From the NCBI RefSeq assembly GCF_039555335.1, contig NC_092636.1, forward strand, positions 59,337,991 to 59,401,990: a stretch of DNA of 64,000 nucleotides, in the 5' to 3' direction. Shown piece after piece: positions 1-10,061 of this stretch (its first letter is position 1; the number at the start of each line of letters is the position of its first letter). This DNA is from Amphiura filiformis (lineage: Eukaryota; Echinodermata; Ophiuroidea; Amphilepidida; Amphiuridae). A model generated the notes under the pieces. The model was not told the DNA's origin and ran no database searches. It saw only the letters and a program-made list of their open reading frames with translations. The translations under genes and the position numbers were made by a program.

Positions 1-790
1 TACCGGTATCTGACAAGATGACAAACTCTGAGCGAGTTGAAAATTTGTTACTGGCAGAATATAGATCTATTCAAAAAGAGCATGGTATTGATATAGATTT
101 AGATCAGGGGTCCGCACTTGTGGCGCGCCGTGGCTTCCCGAGTGGCGCGCGGCGCCGTTTAGATTTGGAAAAAAAAAATATCAAAAATCAAATCAAATCA
201 AACCATTTGATCAAACTTCATCCATCAGGAATATCTCCAATATTCTACATTTCATGCAACATTAAGCAATGCGATTCCCATGTTATCCTTGTGTAAAGAC
301 AAGCTAAAAGAGTACAAAATGTTGCACCAAATGACAGGTGGTGGATGACATGATCGAGCCGGCAACTTGTGAAACCGCCCGGCCGTATGGCATTTTCAAT
401 ATACTTGGTTAGTTTTGTGGGGTTCATTAGCTTGTATATTTCAAGCGTTTTAAAATTTCAAAATAATCCCATTCAATTACACGGTTGACGACGAAAATTT
501 CCTGAATTTAGAGAATGCAATGCGGCCACCACCTGCCAAATGACGTCATTTGCACCTCAAATATCAAAAGTCGATAGCTTTAGAGGGGGACACCCCCTCT
601 CACTCCCCCGGCGGTGCTAAATCACCGCGATGGCTGCTTCGCAGCCATTGAGTGGCGTTTTACAGTTTTCTTTTATGGCGCTTCAACAAATCTATTTGAG
701 GAAGCCTGATTTAGATAGTCATGATGTAATGGCAAAAGCTTCTCTATGGATTAGCTATAGGATTTGAGTCTGGACTACCAATCCGACTTG
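1..790 (+). pseudogene. Decayed UGT first exon, split by an insertion
   Basis: Bases 18-104 read MTNSERVENLLLAEYRSIQK and onward, clearly related to the intact UGT exon at 3172-3297 but lacking the middle part of that stretch. The match stops at 104 and resumes at about 708 with a piece matching 3293-3362 (the DVMVKASLWISY region), then fades by 790. The gap is an inserted element with a 9-bp direct duplication. The copy is open to the left edge of the window, so its 5' part is unseen. It lacks a functional continuation and is a relic of an additional UGT copy. Confidence 0.85.
105..707. mobile_element. Insertion inside UGT pseudoexon, 9-bp TSD, hAT-like left end
   Basis: The nonamer GATTTAGAT stands at 96-104 and again at 708-716, exactly where homology to the UGT exon is broken and restored, so 105-707 is an insertion. 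It begins CAGGGGTCCGCAC, which resembles the CAGGGG ends of hAT elements. The right end (..GAGGAAGCCT) is not an obvious inverted copy, and hAT duplications are normally 8 bp, so the class is uncertain. No coding capacity was seen. Confidence 0.6.
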
Positions 791-1291
791 TAATGACTCG
801 ACTCGTCTCAAATTCCAAATAACTCGGACTCGAGCTTTAGGACTCCAATTTTAAATCCAAAATGATTCGACTCAATTCTAGACTCTGAAATGACTCGGAC
901 TTGACTCGAGACTCAAATGACTTTTACTCGACCGTAAGTCTTGTGACTTGACCATTAATTTGACCGGACTCCCACCCCACTTGTATTTAGTCTGAATCGA
1001 AATACTGGTATACCATGTATACTGAACCGAAATACATGCAGCGTACGGGACCGGCTGTCAATGAAATTATCTATTTTGGTGAGTTATGGCTTCAGGCAGA
1101 GACCCTTTCATACGCACCTTTCCTGCTTTTTCTTTGACGTCGGAGTCGTCCACAGTCGTGCCCAAAACATCTGTGCTAAAGATCGCTCCCCCCCCCGACC
1201 TGCCAAATATTGCTTGTTCCCCATTTACGGACTGCCAAAAAATGCTTGCCCCAACCTTTTATTTTGGCCAGCCAAAAATCTTCCCCACTAC
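791..1291. other. No gene; degenerate repeats
   Basis: 780-965 is rich in ACTCGAnnC-type short repeats (gactcgactc, gactcggac), a decayed low-complexity run. About 1180-1280 resembles the interior of the GGGGCTGTGCAAT Harbinger-like family (runs of C and TGCCAAAAATTGCTTGCCCC-type motifs; compare 25240-25380). No exon was recognised. Confidence 0.5.
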
Positions 1292-1569
1292 GGGGTACGT
1301 ACACATGATTATTGCATCACCCCTAATAAACCTATCTATAAGATGTATTGAATTTTGCTAAAGTATTCCAAAAAAGTCTTAAAATCTAAAAAGCCTAAAA
1401 ATAGGACACCCGATCTCCCTTTAAGTTTTGTTCAAGTTCAGAGATCAAGTTATGCTGAGTTATTGCGATCAAGACATTACCATCTAGCCTGCGCCTATGT
1501 GTATTTCATGTAATAGCACATGCAACATGAAGTACATGCAAACCTGAAAAATGCAAGCAAGAAAATGTT

Positions 1570-1750
1570 TTTGTTTTTGAAGACGCCGTCCATAATGCTG
1601 GTCATATAAAACGGTATGATAGACGTAGCAAGTCTTGAGTGCTCGGGCTTGAGTGTCGTGATTTATTTGCACATTCTGAATTATTTCTCAAACTTAAGGC
1701 TGAAAATTTATGATCTAATTGTGATGAAAATATTCTTCCCTTGTGAAGAT
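1570..1750 (+). pseudogene. Partial UGT exon 1 relic (array unit 1)
   Basis: The TGTCGTGATTTATTTGCACA segment, followed by a TTCTCAAACTTAAGG block, aligns with 2938-3030 of the intact gene (CRDL..HSELLLKLK..). Frame is lost after LKLK by a stop. Only a middle piece of exon 1 survives, joined on the left directly to UGT 5' flanking sequence, so a deletion removed the start codon and N-terminus. Confidence 0.8.
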
Positions 1751-2044
1751 GAGCCCACGGGGTACGTACACATGATTATTGCACCACCCCTAATAAACCT
1801 ATCTATAAGATGTATTGAATTTGGCTAAAGTATTCCAAAAAAGTCTTAAAATCTAAAAAGCCTAAAAATAGGACACCCCGATCTCCCTTTAAGTTTTGTT
1901 CAAGTTCAGAGATCAAGTTATGCTGAGTTATTGCGATCAAGACATTACCATCTAGCCTGCGCTTATGTGTATTTCATGTAATAGCACATGCAACATGTAG
2001 TACATGCAAACCTGAAAAATGCAAGCAAGAAATATGTTGTTGTT

Positions 2045-2230
2045 TTTGAAGACGCCGTCCATAATGCTGGCCGCGGGTGGTCATATAGAACGGTATGATA
2101 GACGTAGCAAGTCTTGAGTGCTCGGGCTTGAGTGTCGTGATTTATTTGCACATTCTGAATTATTTCTCAAACTTAAGGCTGAAAATTTATGATCTAATTG
2201 TGATGAAAATATTCTTCCCTTGTGAAGATG
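2045..2230 (+). pseudogene. Partial UGT exon 1 relic (array unit 2)
   Basis: Near-identical to the relic at 1570-1750, with the same internal deletion and stops. The shared lesions show that the unit was duplicated after it decayed. A small extra GCCGCGGG insertion at about 2070 distinguishes it. Confidence 0.8.
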
Positions 2231-2450
2231 AGCCCACGGGGTACGTACACATGATTATTGCACCACCCCTAATAAACCTATTTATAAGATGTATAGAATT
2301 TTGCTCAAGTATTCCAAAAAAGTCTTAAAATCTAAAAAGCCTAAAAATAGGACTCCCCGATCTCCCTTTAAGTTTTGTTCAAGTTCAGAGACCAAGTTAT
2401 GCCGGGTTATTGCGATCATGACATTACCATCTGTGTATTTCATGCAGGCC

Positions 2451-2459
2451 TATATAATA
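2451..2459 (+). promoter_or_regulatory. Candidate TATA box of the UGT gene
   Basis: TATATAATA lies about 93 bp upstream of the UGT start codon in the region shared with the upstream decayed copies. That spacing would give a 5' untranslated region of about 65 bases if it acts as a TATA box. No transcript evidence; placed by motif and position only. Confidence 0.4.
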
Positions 2460-2551
2460 GCACATGCAAAATGAAGTTCGTGAACTCGGGAGCATGAATA
2501 TGAACATGCAGTAGCTCCTGGGCGGGGTGTGCCAGCTTAACTGTTAAAATC

Positions 2552-3433
2552 ATGTTATTCATAAAGTTACTACTACTTTGCCTTACAAGGTGTTTCTGTC
2601 ACCAAGATGTAAACGGTTCAAACGAATACACATCGAGTGGCAAAGTGTTATCTATTTTACCAGTATTTTTCGCGCCAAGTCATTACCCACCTATGGCCAT
2701 GATCGCAAGTGAGTTGACAACGAAGGGTCATCAGATACATCTGCTGGGAAATGCTCTAATGAAGGACTCTCCGTCTGTAAAAGGCTTCAACGCAATCCAT
2801 TCGGCATGGTATCATCTCCGCAATCCTGACAAATTGACGCAAGAAATAGAGTTTCTTTTTAAAGACGTGGGCCAAAATGATATCGGCTTGGCTGGTTTCA
2901 ACTATTATTATGGTATAACTAAAATATCTAGCCATGATTGTCGTGATTTATGTACCCATTCAGAATTGCTTTTGAAACTTAAGTCTCATAAGTACGACTT
3001 AATTGTCATTGATGCTGTTTTTCCTTGTGGCGCACTTATTGCGAGGTATTTGGACACGCCATTTGTTGCGGTCTCAACAACCAGAGAAGAGCTGTATTTT
3101 CGACCTAGAGTCTTTGGTTTCCCATCAGAACTCTCGTACGTTCCACAGCCCTTCGTCGGACTACCAGACAAGATGACATTCTCTGAGCGGGTTGAAAATG
3201 TGCTATTGATGATATTGCAGCGATTTATTTACCCGTATTTGTTCCTGGCAGATTACAGAGCTATTCAAAAAGAGCAAGGCATTGATATGGAATTAGATAT
3301 TCTTGATGTAATGGTAAAAGCGTCTCTTTGGATTAGCTATACAGACCTAAGTCTGGACTATCCACAGCCGACGATGCCCAACTATGTCAGATTTGGTGGA
3401 ATGGCTTTGAAGGAACCGCTACCGCTGGAACAG
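2552..3433 (+). CDS. UDP-glucuronosyltransferase, exon 1 (substrate-binding half)
   Basis: First of four in-phase exons of a 532-residue UGT, an ER-membrane enzyme that transfers a sugar from a UDP-sugar to lipophilic acceptors (detoxification, steroid or bile-type substrates). The ATG at 2552 opens a hydrophobic signal peptide (about residues 1-16). In APSHYPPMAM, H44 fits the catalytic histidine; in DLIVIDAVFPCG, D154 fits its charge-relay aspartate, and PCG is a family hallmark. The 882-nt single exon matches the length of vertebrate UGT1 variable first exons. It ends in phase 0 at CAG|GTAATA. Four decayed relatives flank it, but this one has no stop or frameshift. The acceptor substrate cannot be predicted. 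Confidence 0.93.
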
Positions 3434-3659
3434 GTAATACAGAGGTAGGCCTACATGTAGAATGTCTGAGACATTTTGAGAAACATTATTTCTAGTATGA
3501 TTTTGAGTTTTCAGTATAGTTTCTCCCAATGTTTGATTCACAAAGTGACACTTATCATGCTTATAAACCAAATATATATTAAAATTCTTTAAACATAACA
3601 CATTAAGCCCAAGCAAATATATCCTATAAAATGTTAAGATTAAACCAAGTTCCCCTGTA

Positions 3660-4035
3660 TACGTATTCGCCGTAGAAGTGATGTAATAATCGGATCAACT
3701 ACCATAGCAATAGATAAAAACAATTTTTGAATATATCGCCCTGCACTACAACGTTCACGTGGTACCTGTGCATTATACCATAAATGTCAAAGACTTCAAA
3801 GAACAGGGATGAAGTCCTGGATCGTAATTCTATAGAATATTCCTATCATGCTAATAACTCGCACCTGTAAGATTAGTAACTTTCAAAAGAGCGGTATTGT
3901 ATTCAATCTATGATTGCAGACATACACAGGTGATGAGTGCAACCTGGTTGTAGCGCAGGGCGATATATTCAAAAATTGTATTCATATATTGCTATGGTAG
4001 TTAATTCGATTATTACATCACTTCTACGGCGAATT
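3660..4035. mobile_element. MITE with about 85-bp inverted repeats
   Basis: Left arm 3660-3745 (TTCGCCGTAGAAGTGATGTA ... ATATATCGCCCTGC) is the reverse complement of right arm about 3952-4035. 4031-4085 begins a second partial copy of the same end, reading up to the start of the UGT pseudoexon. The same terminal sequence (TGTAATAATCGGATTAA ... GAATATATCGC) reappears at 38517-38583 and 43860-43935. Non-coding; inside UGT intron 1. Confidence 0.75.
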
Positions 4036-4085
4036 CGCCGTAGAAGTGATGATGTAACAGGATTAACTACTATATCAATAGTTAT

Positions 4086-4807
4086 TGAGTGGCAAAGTGT
4101 TATATATTTTACAAGTATTTTATCATTACACACCTTTAACACAAGACCTACTACATCTGCTGGAGAATCATTTCATGAAGGACTTTTCGTATGTAATAAG
4201 TTTCAACGCAGTCCATTCATCACGGTATCATCTCAGAATTCCTGACAAATTGACTTCAGAAATTACTTTTGTTTTTGATGACGCGGTCTAAAATGGCTTG
4301 GCTAGTTTAAGCTTGATTTATGATAAGATGGTTGTCGTGATTTATTCACCGATTGAGCATTACATCTGAAACTTAATAACTCATCAATATTCTCATATAA
4401 AAGACCTTCCTTGTGTCGCACTTATTGCGAGATATTTGGACACGCCATTTGTTGTGACAACATCTAAAGAACCGCATTTTTAATCTAGGGTCTTTGGTTT
4501 CCCATCAGAACTCTCAGTACGTTCCAGAGCCCTTCCTCGGACTACCTGACAAGATGAAATTCTCTGCGCGGGTTGAAAATGTGCTGTTGAGATTTCAGTA
4601 GCGATTTATTTGCTACTGGCAGACTACACTGACAGAGTTAATCATAAAGAGCAAAGCAATGATAATAGGTTCAGATATTCTTAATTTAATGTCAAAGCGA
4701 CTCTCTGGATTAACTATTCGAATTTAAGTCTGGACTACCCATAGCCGACGATGCCAAATTATTTCAGATCTGACTGAATGAATATAAAGGAACATTTGTT
4801 GGAACCA
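4086..4807 (+). pseudogene. Decayed UGT first exon in intron 1
   Basis: Homology to the intact exon 1 starts at GAGTGGCAAAGTGTTAT (compare 2636) and runs to the pseudo-donor near 4807 (TTGGAACCAG versus CTGGAACAG|GT). Multiple frameshifts and stops, loss of the first about 85 bases including the signal peptide, and no GT donor make it dead. Its position between the intact exon 1 and the shared exons 2-4 is the place expected for an alternative first exon in a UGT1-type locus. Confidence 0.88.
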
Positions 4808-5134
4808 GGGGCTATTTTAGATGAAATAAGTCACTGCACATTGGCGATGTAAAGTCTTGGTGATCAACCAGCGGCAACAAGCTTGCGGGGAGCCTGTTGG
4901 AGGCAGGATAGCCCCCCCCAAAAAAAAAAAAAAATCACCAAAGTTGAAAAACCATTTGTGTTTTATGCTTTTTCGGTCAAACAAGATCCAAATTTGCCCA
5001 TTTGCGAGAGTACCGAGCAAAAAATTTATGTTAAATACATTCTTGGTCAAAAAAGTCAAAAATTTGAGAAAAAGTCCAAAAAGATCCCATTTTTCAAAAT
5101 CAGCCTCCAAAAATAAAACCTGGCTACGCCCCTG
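4808..5134. mobile_element. Probable hAT-type MITE ending CCTGGCTACGCCCCTG
   Basis: The right end CCTGGCTACGCCCCTG (5119-5134) is a recurrent hAT-type terminus (CAGGGGCGTAGCCAGG in reverse). The left end would be CAGGGGCT at 4808. Flanking octamers GTTGGAAC and GTTGGAGG match at 6 of 8 positions, consistent with an aged 8-bp TSD. The interior has A and C homopolymer runs and no gene. Confidence 0.5.
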
Positions 5135-5499
5135 GTTGGAGGGGAGTTTCCGCCTTCTAGTTTTGGAGATTTTAAAACATCGCTCATTTAAGCGACTGCT
5201 TTTTGACCGTACTACAGTGGCGTAGATTTCTTTTTGACATTGGGGGATGGGGTTGGAAAAAATCTCTTGAAGTATAGTGAATTCAGTCCCTTTTGGCACT
5301 TTTGTGAGCTTTGCGCGCACATGTCCTTCAAGTAGCACAATTCACCCTGATTTTGGGTTAAAATAGTCTGAAATTGAATTTTGTTGCGCCTTTCGCGCGA
5401 AAACATCGTATAACATCAGAACAAAATATGTTCATCCCTCATTATAATTTTACATAGTTTGAATACAGAATCAAAAACAATATTATATCGTTGGCCATA

Positions 5500-5815
5500 C
5501 TACTCTAATAATACATGTTCCAAGTTATGCGTCTAATGCCCGAGCCCCGAAGGGGGGGGGGGAGTGCATTATACGCATCAACATGTACAGCCCTATTGCC
5601 TAGTAAAAGTGGCACAATTGTGATTTCACCCTTTCGTTCTTAACTAAACATATCTCGAGATTAAAAAGAGCAAATTGAACAGCACAAACGGTATTTGAGA
5701 GCTAAGACTGTGCCCTTGACGTTGATGTAATCATCATGTCACAACGGTATTTTCTAATCGTCACAGAGGACGCTTTTCACGTGCACATTTTTTTTAGACA
5801 GGCTGTAGTATAGGC
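5500..5815. repeat. Single arm of the foldback family seen at 48333-49980
   Basis: GTCTAATGCCCGAGCCCCGAAGG near the left side, the AACTAAACATATCTCGAGAT block and the terminal AGACAGGCTGTA match the arms of the element at 48333-49980. Only one arm is present here. No coding sequence. Confidence 0.7.
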
Positions 5816-6058
5816 AGTATAGACATGTTTCACACTTAACTGTACGCTGCATGACTGTATGTTTCTGTTTTCAGGGATGATTATCCTAATGTCTAATAAA
5901 TGATGAGGGGTAGTAATTTGGTAGTATGCACCACGCGGTGTCTCTTTATGCAAAATAAAAGTTATGCAAAACATCATACTTTGTAAGTATGTAGAAATGA
6001 ATGCTATATCGGGTCCGTTTCAAAATAATCTTCATTCACATTCTTCTCCCGCTTCTTA

Positions 6059-7332
6059 GGGAGTGTTCAGAAATACTTTGATGGGGGGCTGGAAAAAAAA
6101 TTTTCATGTCAAAATTTTTTTTTAACCCCCCTCTTCACGAACCCAAACCTTTTTTGACCCCCCTCTTAATGGACCTTTTTTGACCCCCCCATATAGGTTC
6201 GAAACTATTTTGACCCCCTTCCCCCATCATAATGTACCGGTACCATTCTACATCAAAATGGCAGAGGAAACATATTAATGATACTAAAAATTGTGTTTTT
6301 CGCCAATGATGGGATGAAAATGCCTTTATTGTGACAATGTGCACACACAGCGTGCAAACATTTTTATTTTACACTATTTTGGCCCATGATCGGGTTGAAT
6401 TTATATGGAAAAGGGGCTCCTTGCTCCTTTTCTTTGCCCTACAGATTTTCTCTTTAATTTTTTGTCAGAGGGGCACTTTTCTCTTTCATTTTTTGTCAGG
6501 GACCCTTTCGCACCCTGACTACAATACTGCCGAAATGTTACCCTATTTGGGCCCAAAACATGGTGCTTTTCGATGTGCTAAAAAAAGTTGCACATGGCAA
6601 TTTAATATTGCTTTATTTTTTCTTCTATTAGGATTTTAGGGTGGCCATATGTACCCCGGTTCTCCAAGCTTCCTCCGCCTATAATTGTAATGCAACATGA
6701 TTTAGTTGTATATGTGACGCGATCAAGCAAAATCAGTCGGAACTCGGAAATATTGATTCTGAGATATAGCTAAACAAAGGAAATATTTCCTTTTGTTTCC
6801 TTTTGTTTTTTGTTTAATTGCTCATATCTTTGGAACTGGTTACTCAATATTGATGAACTTTTCTGCAAATGCAGCTCTGTAAATGCTTGTTACTATCCTG
6901 AAAATCCTAATATTTCTGAGTTCCGACTGATTTTGCTTGATCGCATCACATATATCAGTGATAATAAATTAATAATCTGTACTACATGAAACATTATTGT
7001 AAAAATTGTCAACACTAAAGAAGAGCAAAGATATTGCAGCTTTTAGTGATTTAAAGAGCTGACCAGAAAGAACTGACACAAACCTGAAAATTAAGTTATA
7101 GACGACAATTTTTAACACTGGATCAAATGCACTTTTGTTCTGGTTTAATATGGGAACATTTGCGCGCGCACCGCGCAAAAAATTTTTACACCCCCCTCTA
7201 CGTGCCCTCTTTAACCCCCCTGTTAAGTTCATACACCCAAAACTTTTTAACCTCCCTATTCAGAACTCCTACAATTTTATGACCCCCTACATATTTTCCA
7301 GCCCCCCCACCAGAGTATTTCTGAACACTCCC
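6059..7332. mobile_element. PIF/Harbinger-like non-autonomous element, TTA TSD
   Basis: The termini GGGAGTGTTCAGAAATAC and its reverse complement GTATTTCTGAACACTCCC are flanked by TTA at 6056-6058 and 7333-7335. A 3-bp TWA duplication is typical of PIF/Harbinger. Just inside each end are reiterated AACCCCCCTnTT motifs. The 1.27-kb interior has no transposase; it contains a second nested inverted repeat at 6706-6958. Confidence 0.8.
6706..6958. mobile_element. Nested MITE with about 45-bp inverted repeats
   Basis: TGTGACGCGATCAAGCAAAA at about 6711 is mirrored by TTTTGCTTGATCGCATCACA ending near 6951, with extended similarity over about 45 bp on each side. It lies in the middle of the Harbinger-like element. 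Confidence 0.75.
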
Positions 7333-7339
7333 TTATAGT

Positions 7340-8340
7340 TTATTCTTATAATAATTATAAGCCTTTTGATTATTAAGTGAAGTTTGTTATTAGTTAGTGC
7401 ACGAGGACAAGTGTCAATTGCTTTGATATCACATGCGAGCAGTCTCACGAGGTCGAAATTGTAACCCACGTTCTCGAATCTAAACGCTGATTGGTTTATT
7501 CCATTACGCGTATTCGAAATTTCGAATACACGTATTAGTACACGTTATGACATGCTTAGCCAACCATAGATCTCTCTCATGTATTTCTCCATTTACGATC
7601 CTGCCCAAAAGTGTCTCCTTTTGACATGACACGTCACGTGTTGTTCTCAGGACAATTATTATAGTGTAGTATTTTCGATAATTGTTTGCCCATCCTGTAT
7701 CATGCGTAGGGCGTAAAGAATTTCTTGCCCTCTCTTATTCCACAAGCCCTTTTTAGTACACATTTCACTGTAAAAAAAATCTTGTAATTTTTACAGTAAA
7801 ATAATGGCAGCAATTTTGCCAACAATTTACCATAAAATTTATAGGATATTGTAAAAAAGAACAAACTCAATACACTTCAAAATATGTAAATTTGGAGGAG
7901 TTATTGCATAGCTTGGCAATACGATATGTTTATTGCTTAATGTGCATCTTTCCATAACACTTTTTTTACATCGCGTCGCTGCAATTTTACAGTTTTGTTA
8001 CTAAAAGTCAAAACCTGTATATTATATTGATATATTTTATGGTAAAATGTTGGCAGAATTGCAGCCAGTATTTTACCGTAAAATTTACAGTTTTCTTTTC
8101 GATGCAAAATGTATTTCATAATCGTACTATTGACCATATTTCTAGTGTGGAGATGAAACTTGAATAACAAATGAAAATTTCATTATTGTCCTAGGCCTGG
8201 AAAATTGAAGGGATAGAATAGAGTATTTTACTTCTTTTGTTAATTACTGCCTAATCCTGTCAATTTTGGGCCAGTTTTAGTAATTTGATGATTACTGTAA
8301 TTTCTGCTGTTATTTTTACGGTGTTGCTTTATCCTATTTT
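7340..8340. other. UGT intron 1 remainder, no gene
   Basis: AT-rich sequence. ACAGTAAAA-type motifs at 7788-7800 and their complements near 8040-8095 (TTTTACCGTAAAATTTACAG) suggest an old MITE but clear ends were not found. 8290-8342 provides the branch/pyrimidine region and AG acceptor of UGT exon 2. Confidence 0.45.
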
Positions 8341-8342
8341 AG

Positions 8343-8565
8343 GATCTGGAAGATTTTGTCCAAGGTTCTGGTGATCATGGAGTCATAGTGTTTACATTGG
8401 GATCTATGGTGGGTTCTTTGGCTGATCATCGAAAAACAGAAATAATAGCAAAAGTGTTCAGCAGACTACCACAGAGAATTATTTGGCGCCATACTGGTGA
8501 ACTACCAACGAACCTGGGGTCTAATATCAAGATACTCAAATGGATACCTCAAAGTGACTTGCTAG
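8343..8565 (+). CDS. UDP-glucuronosyltransferase, exon 2
   Basis: Acceptor ATTTTAG|GAT (AG at 8341-8342) and donor CTAG|GTAGGC. It adds 74 residues in phase 0 plus one base: GVIVFTLGSMVG is the linker into the sugar-donor domain, and WIPQSDLL starts the UGT signature (W361). Its 223 nt approximates vertebrate UGT1 exons 2 plus 3 (132+88) fused. The intron starts almost inside a transposon end: bases +4 onward match the CTGTGCAAT terminus of a Harbinger-like MITE. Confidence 0.93.
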
Positions 8566-8568
8566 GTA

Positions 8569-8936
8569 GGCTGTGCAATGGTTATCAGTCCCCCGGCCGG
8601 GCACAAGGTGGGCACATTTTGAAATGGCCTGCCAAAATGATTTATGCCTTCCCCCTTTGGCATAACAGAAAATGATTGCCCCCTACCCTATCTGCCTGCC
8701 AACAACTTTTACACCCCTCCCTTTGCAAGTGTCAAATTGTTGAGATCCCAATTTGCAAACCTTAAATGATCTAGATAGAGCAGGAAATGTTGCATATTTG
8801 AATGTGTGCCAAAATATCTTGCCCTCCTTTGGACCTGCCAACAATTGCTTTCACCCTTTTGCCGTGCCAACTATTGCTCCTCCCTATTTTTTCCCATTCG
8901 TGGGGGGGGGGGGGGGAGATGATTAACGCTTAGCCC
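8569..8936. mobile_element. Harbinger-like MITE abutting the UGT exon 2 donor
   Basis: The left end GGCTGTGCAATGGTTATCAG and right end GATGATTAACGCTTAGCCC are degraded versions of the GGGGCTGTGCAATAATTATG termini at 25183-25605 and 30928-31321. The interior shares their TGCCAA..TTGCCCC repeats and the ATCCCAATTTGCAAACCTTA block. It begins three to four bases after the exon 2 boundary. Confidence 0.7.
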
Positions 8937-8940
8937 TTAA

Positions 8941-9274
8941 GGTTGGTCTGAACCCTGGAATTATGGAAACTTTCGGGCCTCATAAGTTCTAAATTGTTTG
9001 TCTAAAGTATATAAAAGTATACATATTTAGAATGGCAAAGACTGGGTAAGTTCATCTGTGAGGTCAAATTATGGTGCACAAAAAAGAAGTGGGCCAAAAA
9101 ACGTTATTTTTGGGATTTTGGGCCAAAAGTGCCATTTTGGCCCAAATTTGACCTCACAGCTGAACTTATCAAGTCTTTGCCATTCTAAATATGTATACTT
9201 TTATATACTTTAGACCAACAATTTAGAAGTTATGAGGCCCGAAAGTTTCCATAATTCCAGGGTTCAGACCAACC
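8941..9274. mobile_element. TTAA-flanked MITE with long inverted repeats
   Basis: TTAA at 8937-8940 and 9275-9278 flank termini GGTTGGTCTGAACCCTGG and its complement. Arms of about 140 bp are almost perfect inverted copies around a GGGCCAAAA-rich centre. A TTAA target site is characteristic of piggyBac or Kolobok elements. Lies in UGT intron 2, directly against the preceding MITE. Confidence 0.85.
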
Positions 9275-9838
9275 TTAAAAGTGTTATCATTTTTTCTCAG
9301 TTACACGGCTTGTTCTCGATAGGCAATCGGTCTTTTGTACTGAAATATCACTCCCACTGTAAAGAATGATTCATATTTTGTTTCAACGGGATATTTTACC
9401 TTTGCTTATGCCCGTAACTCTAATCTGAAACCGTAACCCAAATCCTAATCCTGAAACACATTTTTAACCATAAATCATGACCCCAATCCTAAACTGCTAG
9501 ACTTCTCCAAACGTGATCCGTTATTAGCTGTCCAATTTTGCTCCTCTCCTCGTCTGCTTGGGTTGCTGTGTTAGAACTGAAATTCTATCCTGTAGGGCCT
9601 AATGTAATTCGAGTCCAAGATCAATATCAGCAGCACTCGAGAACGCCAGGTTTCCTGGTCTGGAGACCGGTCCCAAGACCTATAATCGGGCCTATAACAC
9701 TTCACGGTTCTTACAGAATTGCTAGCAGTATTTTACTGTAAACAAACTATAAACACAACTGAATAACGTGGCCTTTGTGTCATTAGGCACAGGCTCTCGA
9801 TACAGCAAATCATTTTTGTGAATTCTTATTTTATATAG

Positions 9839-10061
9839 GCCATGCCAAGACCCGTCTTTATATTGGTCACGGAGGTTTGAATGGTGTCTATGAAGCTCTG
9901 TACAACGCCGCCCCAATGATTCTTATGCCAGTAATGGCTCCTGATCAGAAAGACACAGCTACGAGGGTTGTCTCGAAGGGAATGGGTTTGCATCTTGACC
10001 CAGCTACTATCACAGAAGAAAGCTTTTTTGAAGCGGTTAACGAAGTCTTACAAAATGATAA
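9839..10061 (+). CDS. UDP-glucuronosyltransferase, exon 3 (signature motif)
   Basis: Acceptor TTATATAG|GC joins the G from exon 2 to form Gly-His (LLGHAKTRLYIGHGGLNG). It contains the UDP-sugar-binding signature core GHGGLNGVYEALYNAAPM and the PVMAPDQ end; most UGTs have FGDQ or FADQ where this one has APDQ. 223 nt corresponds to vertebrate UGT1 exon 4 (220 nt). The donor is AA|GTAAGT, phase 2. Confidence 0.93.

Larger units (their letters stand above)
1292..2470 (+). repeat. 2.4-copy tandem array of UGT 5' flank plus partial exon 1
   Basis: The sequence starting GGGGTACGTACACATGATTA recurs at 1292, 1759 and 2238 (periods 467 and 479 bp) with high identity. The third, partial unit runs straight into the 5' flank of the intact UGT gene. 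Each full unit ends with a decayed UGT exon-1 fragment, so the array is a tandem duplication of the UGT promoter region plus part of exon 1. Confidence 0.85.

Noticed and set aside
4817-5338. 173-codon minus-strand frame
   Set aside because: Spans a hAT-like repeat and poly-A/poly-C tracts in UGT intron 1; no protein resemblance.
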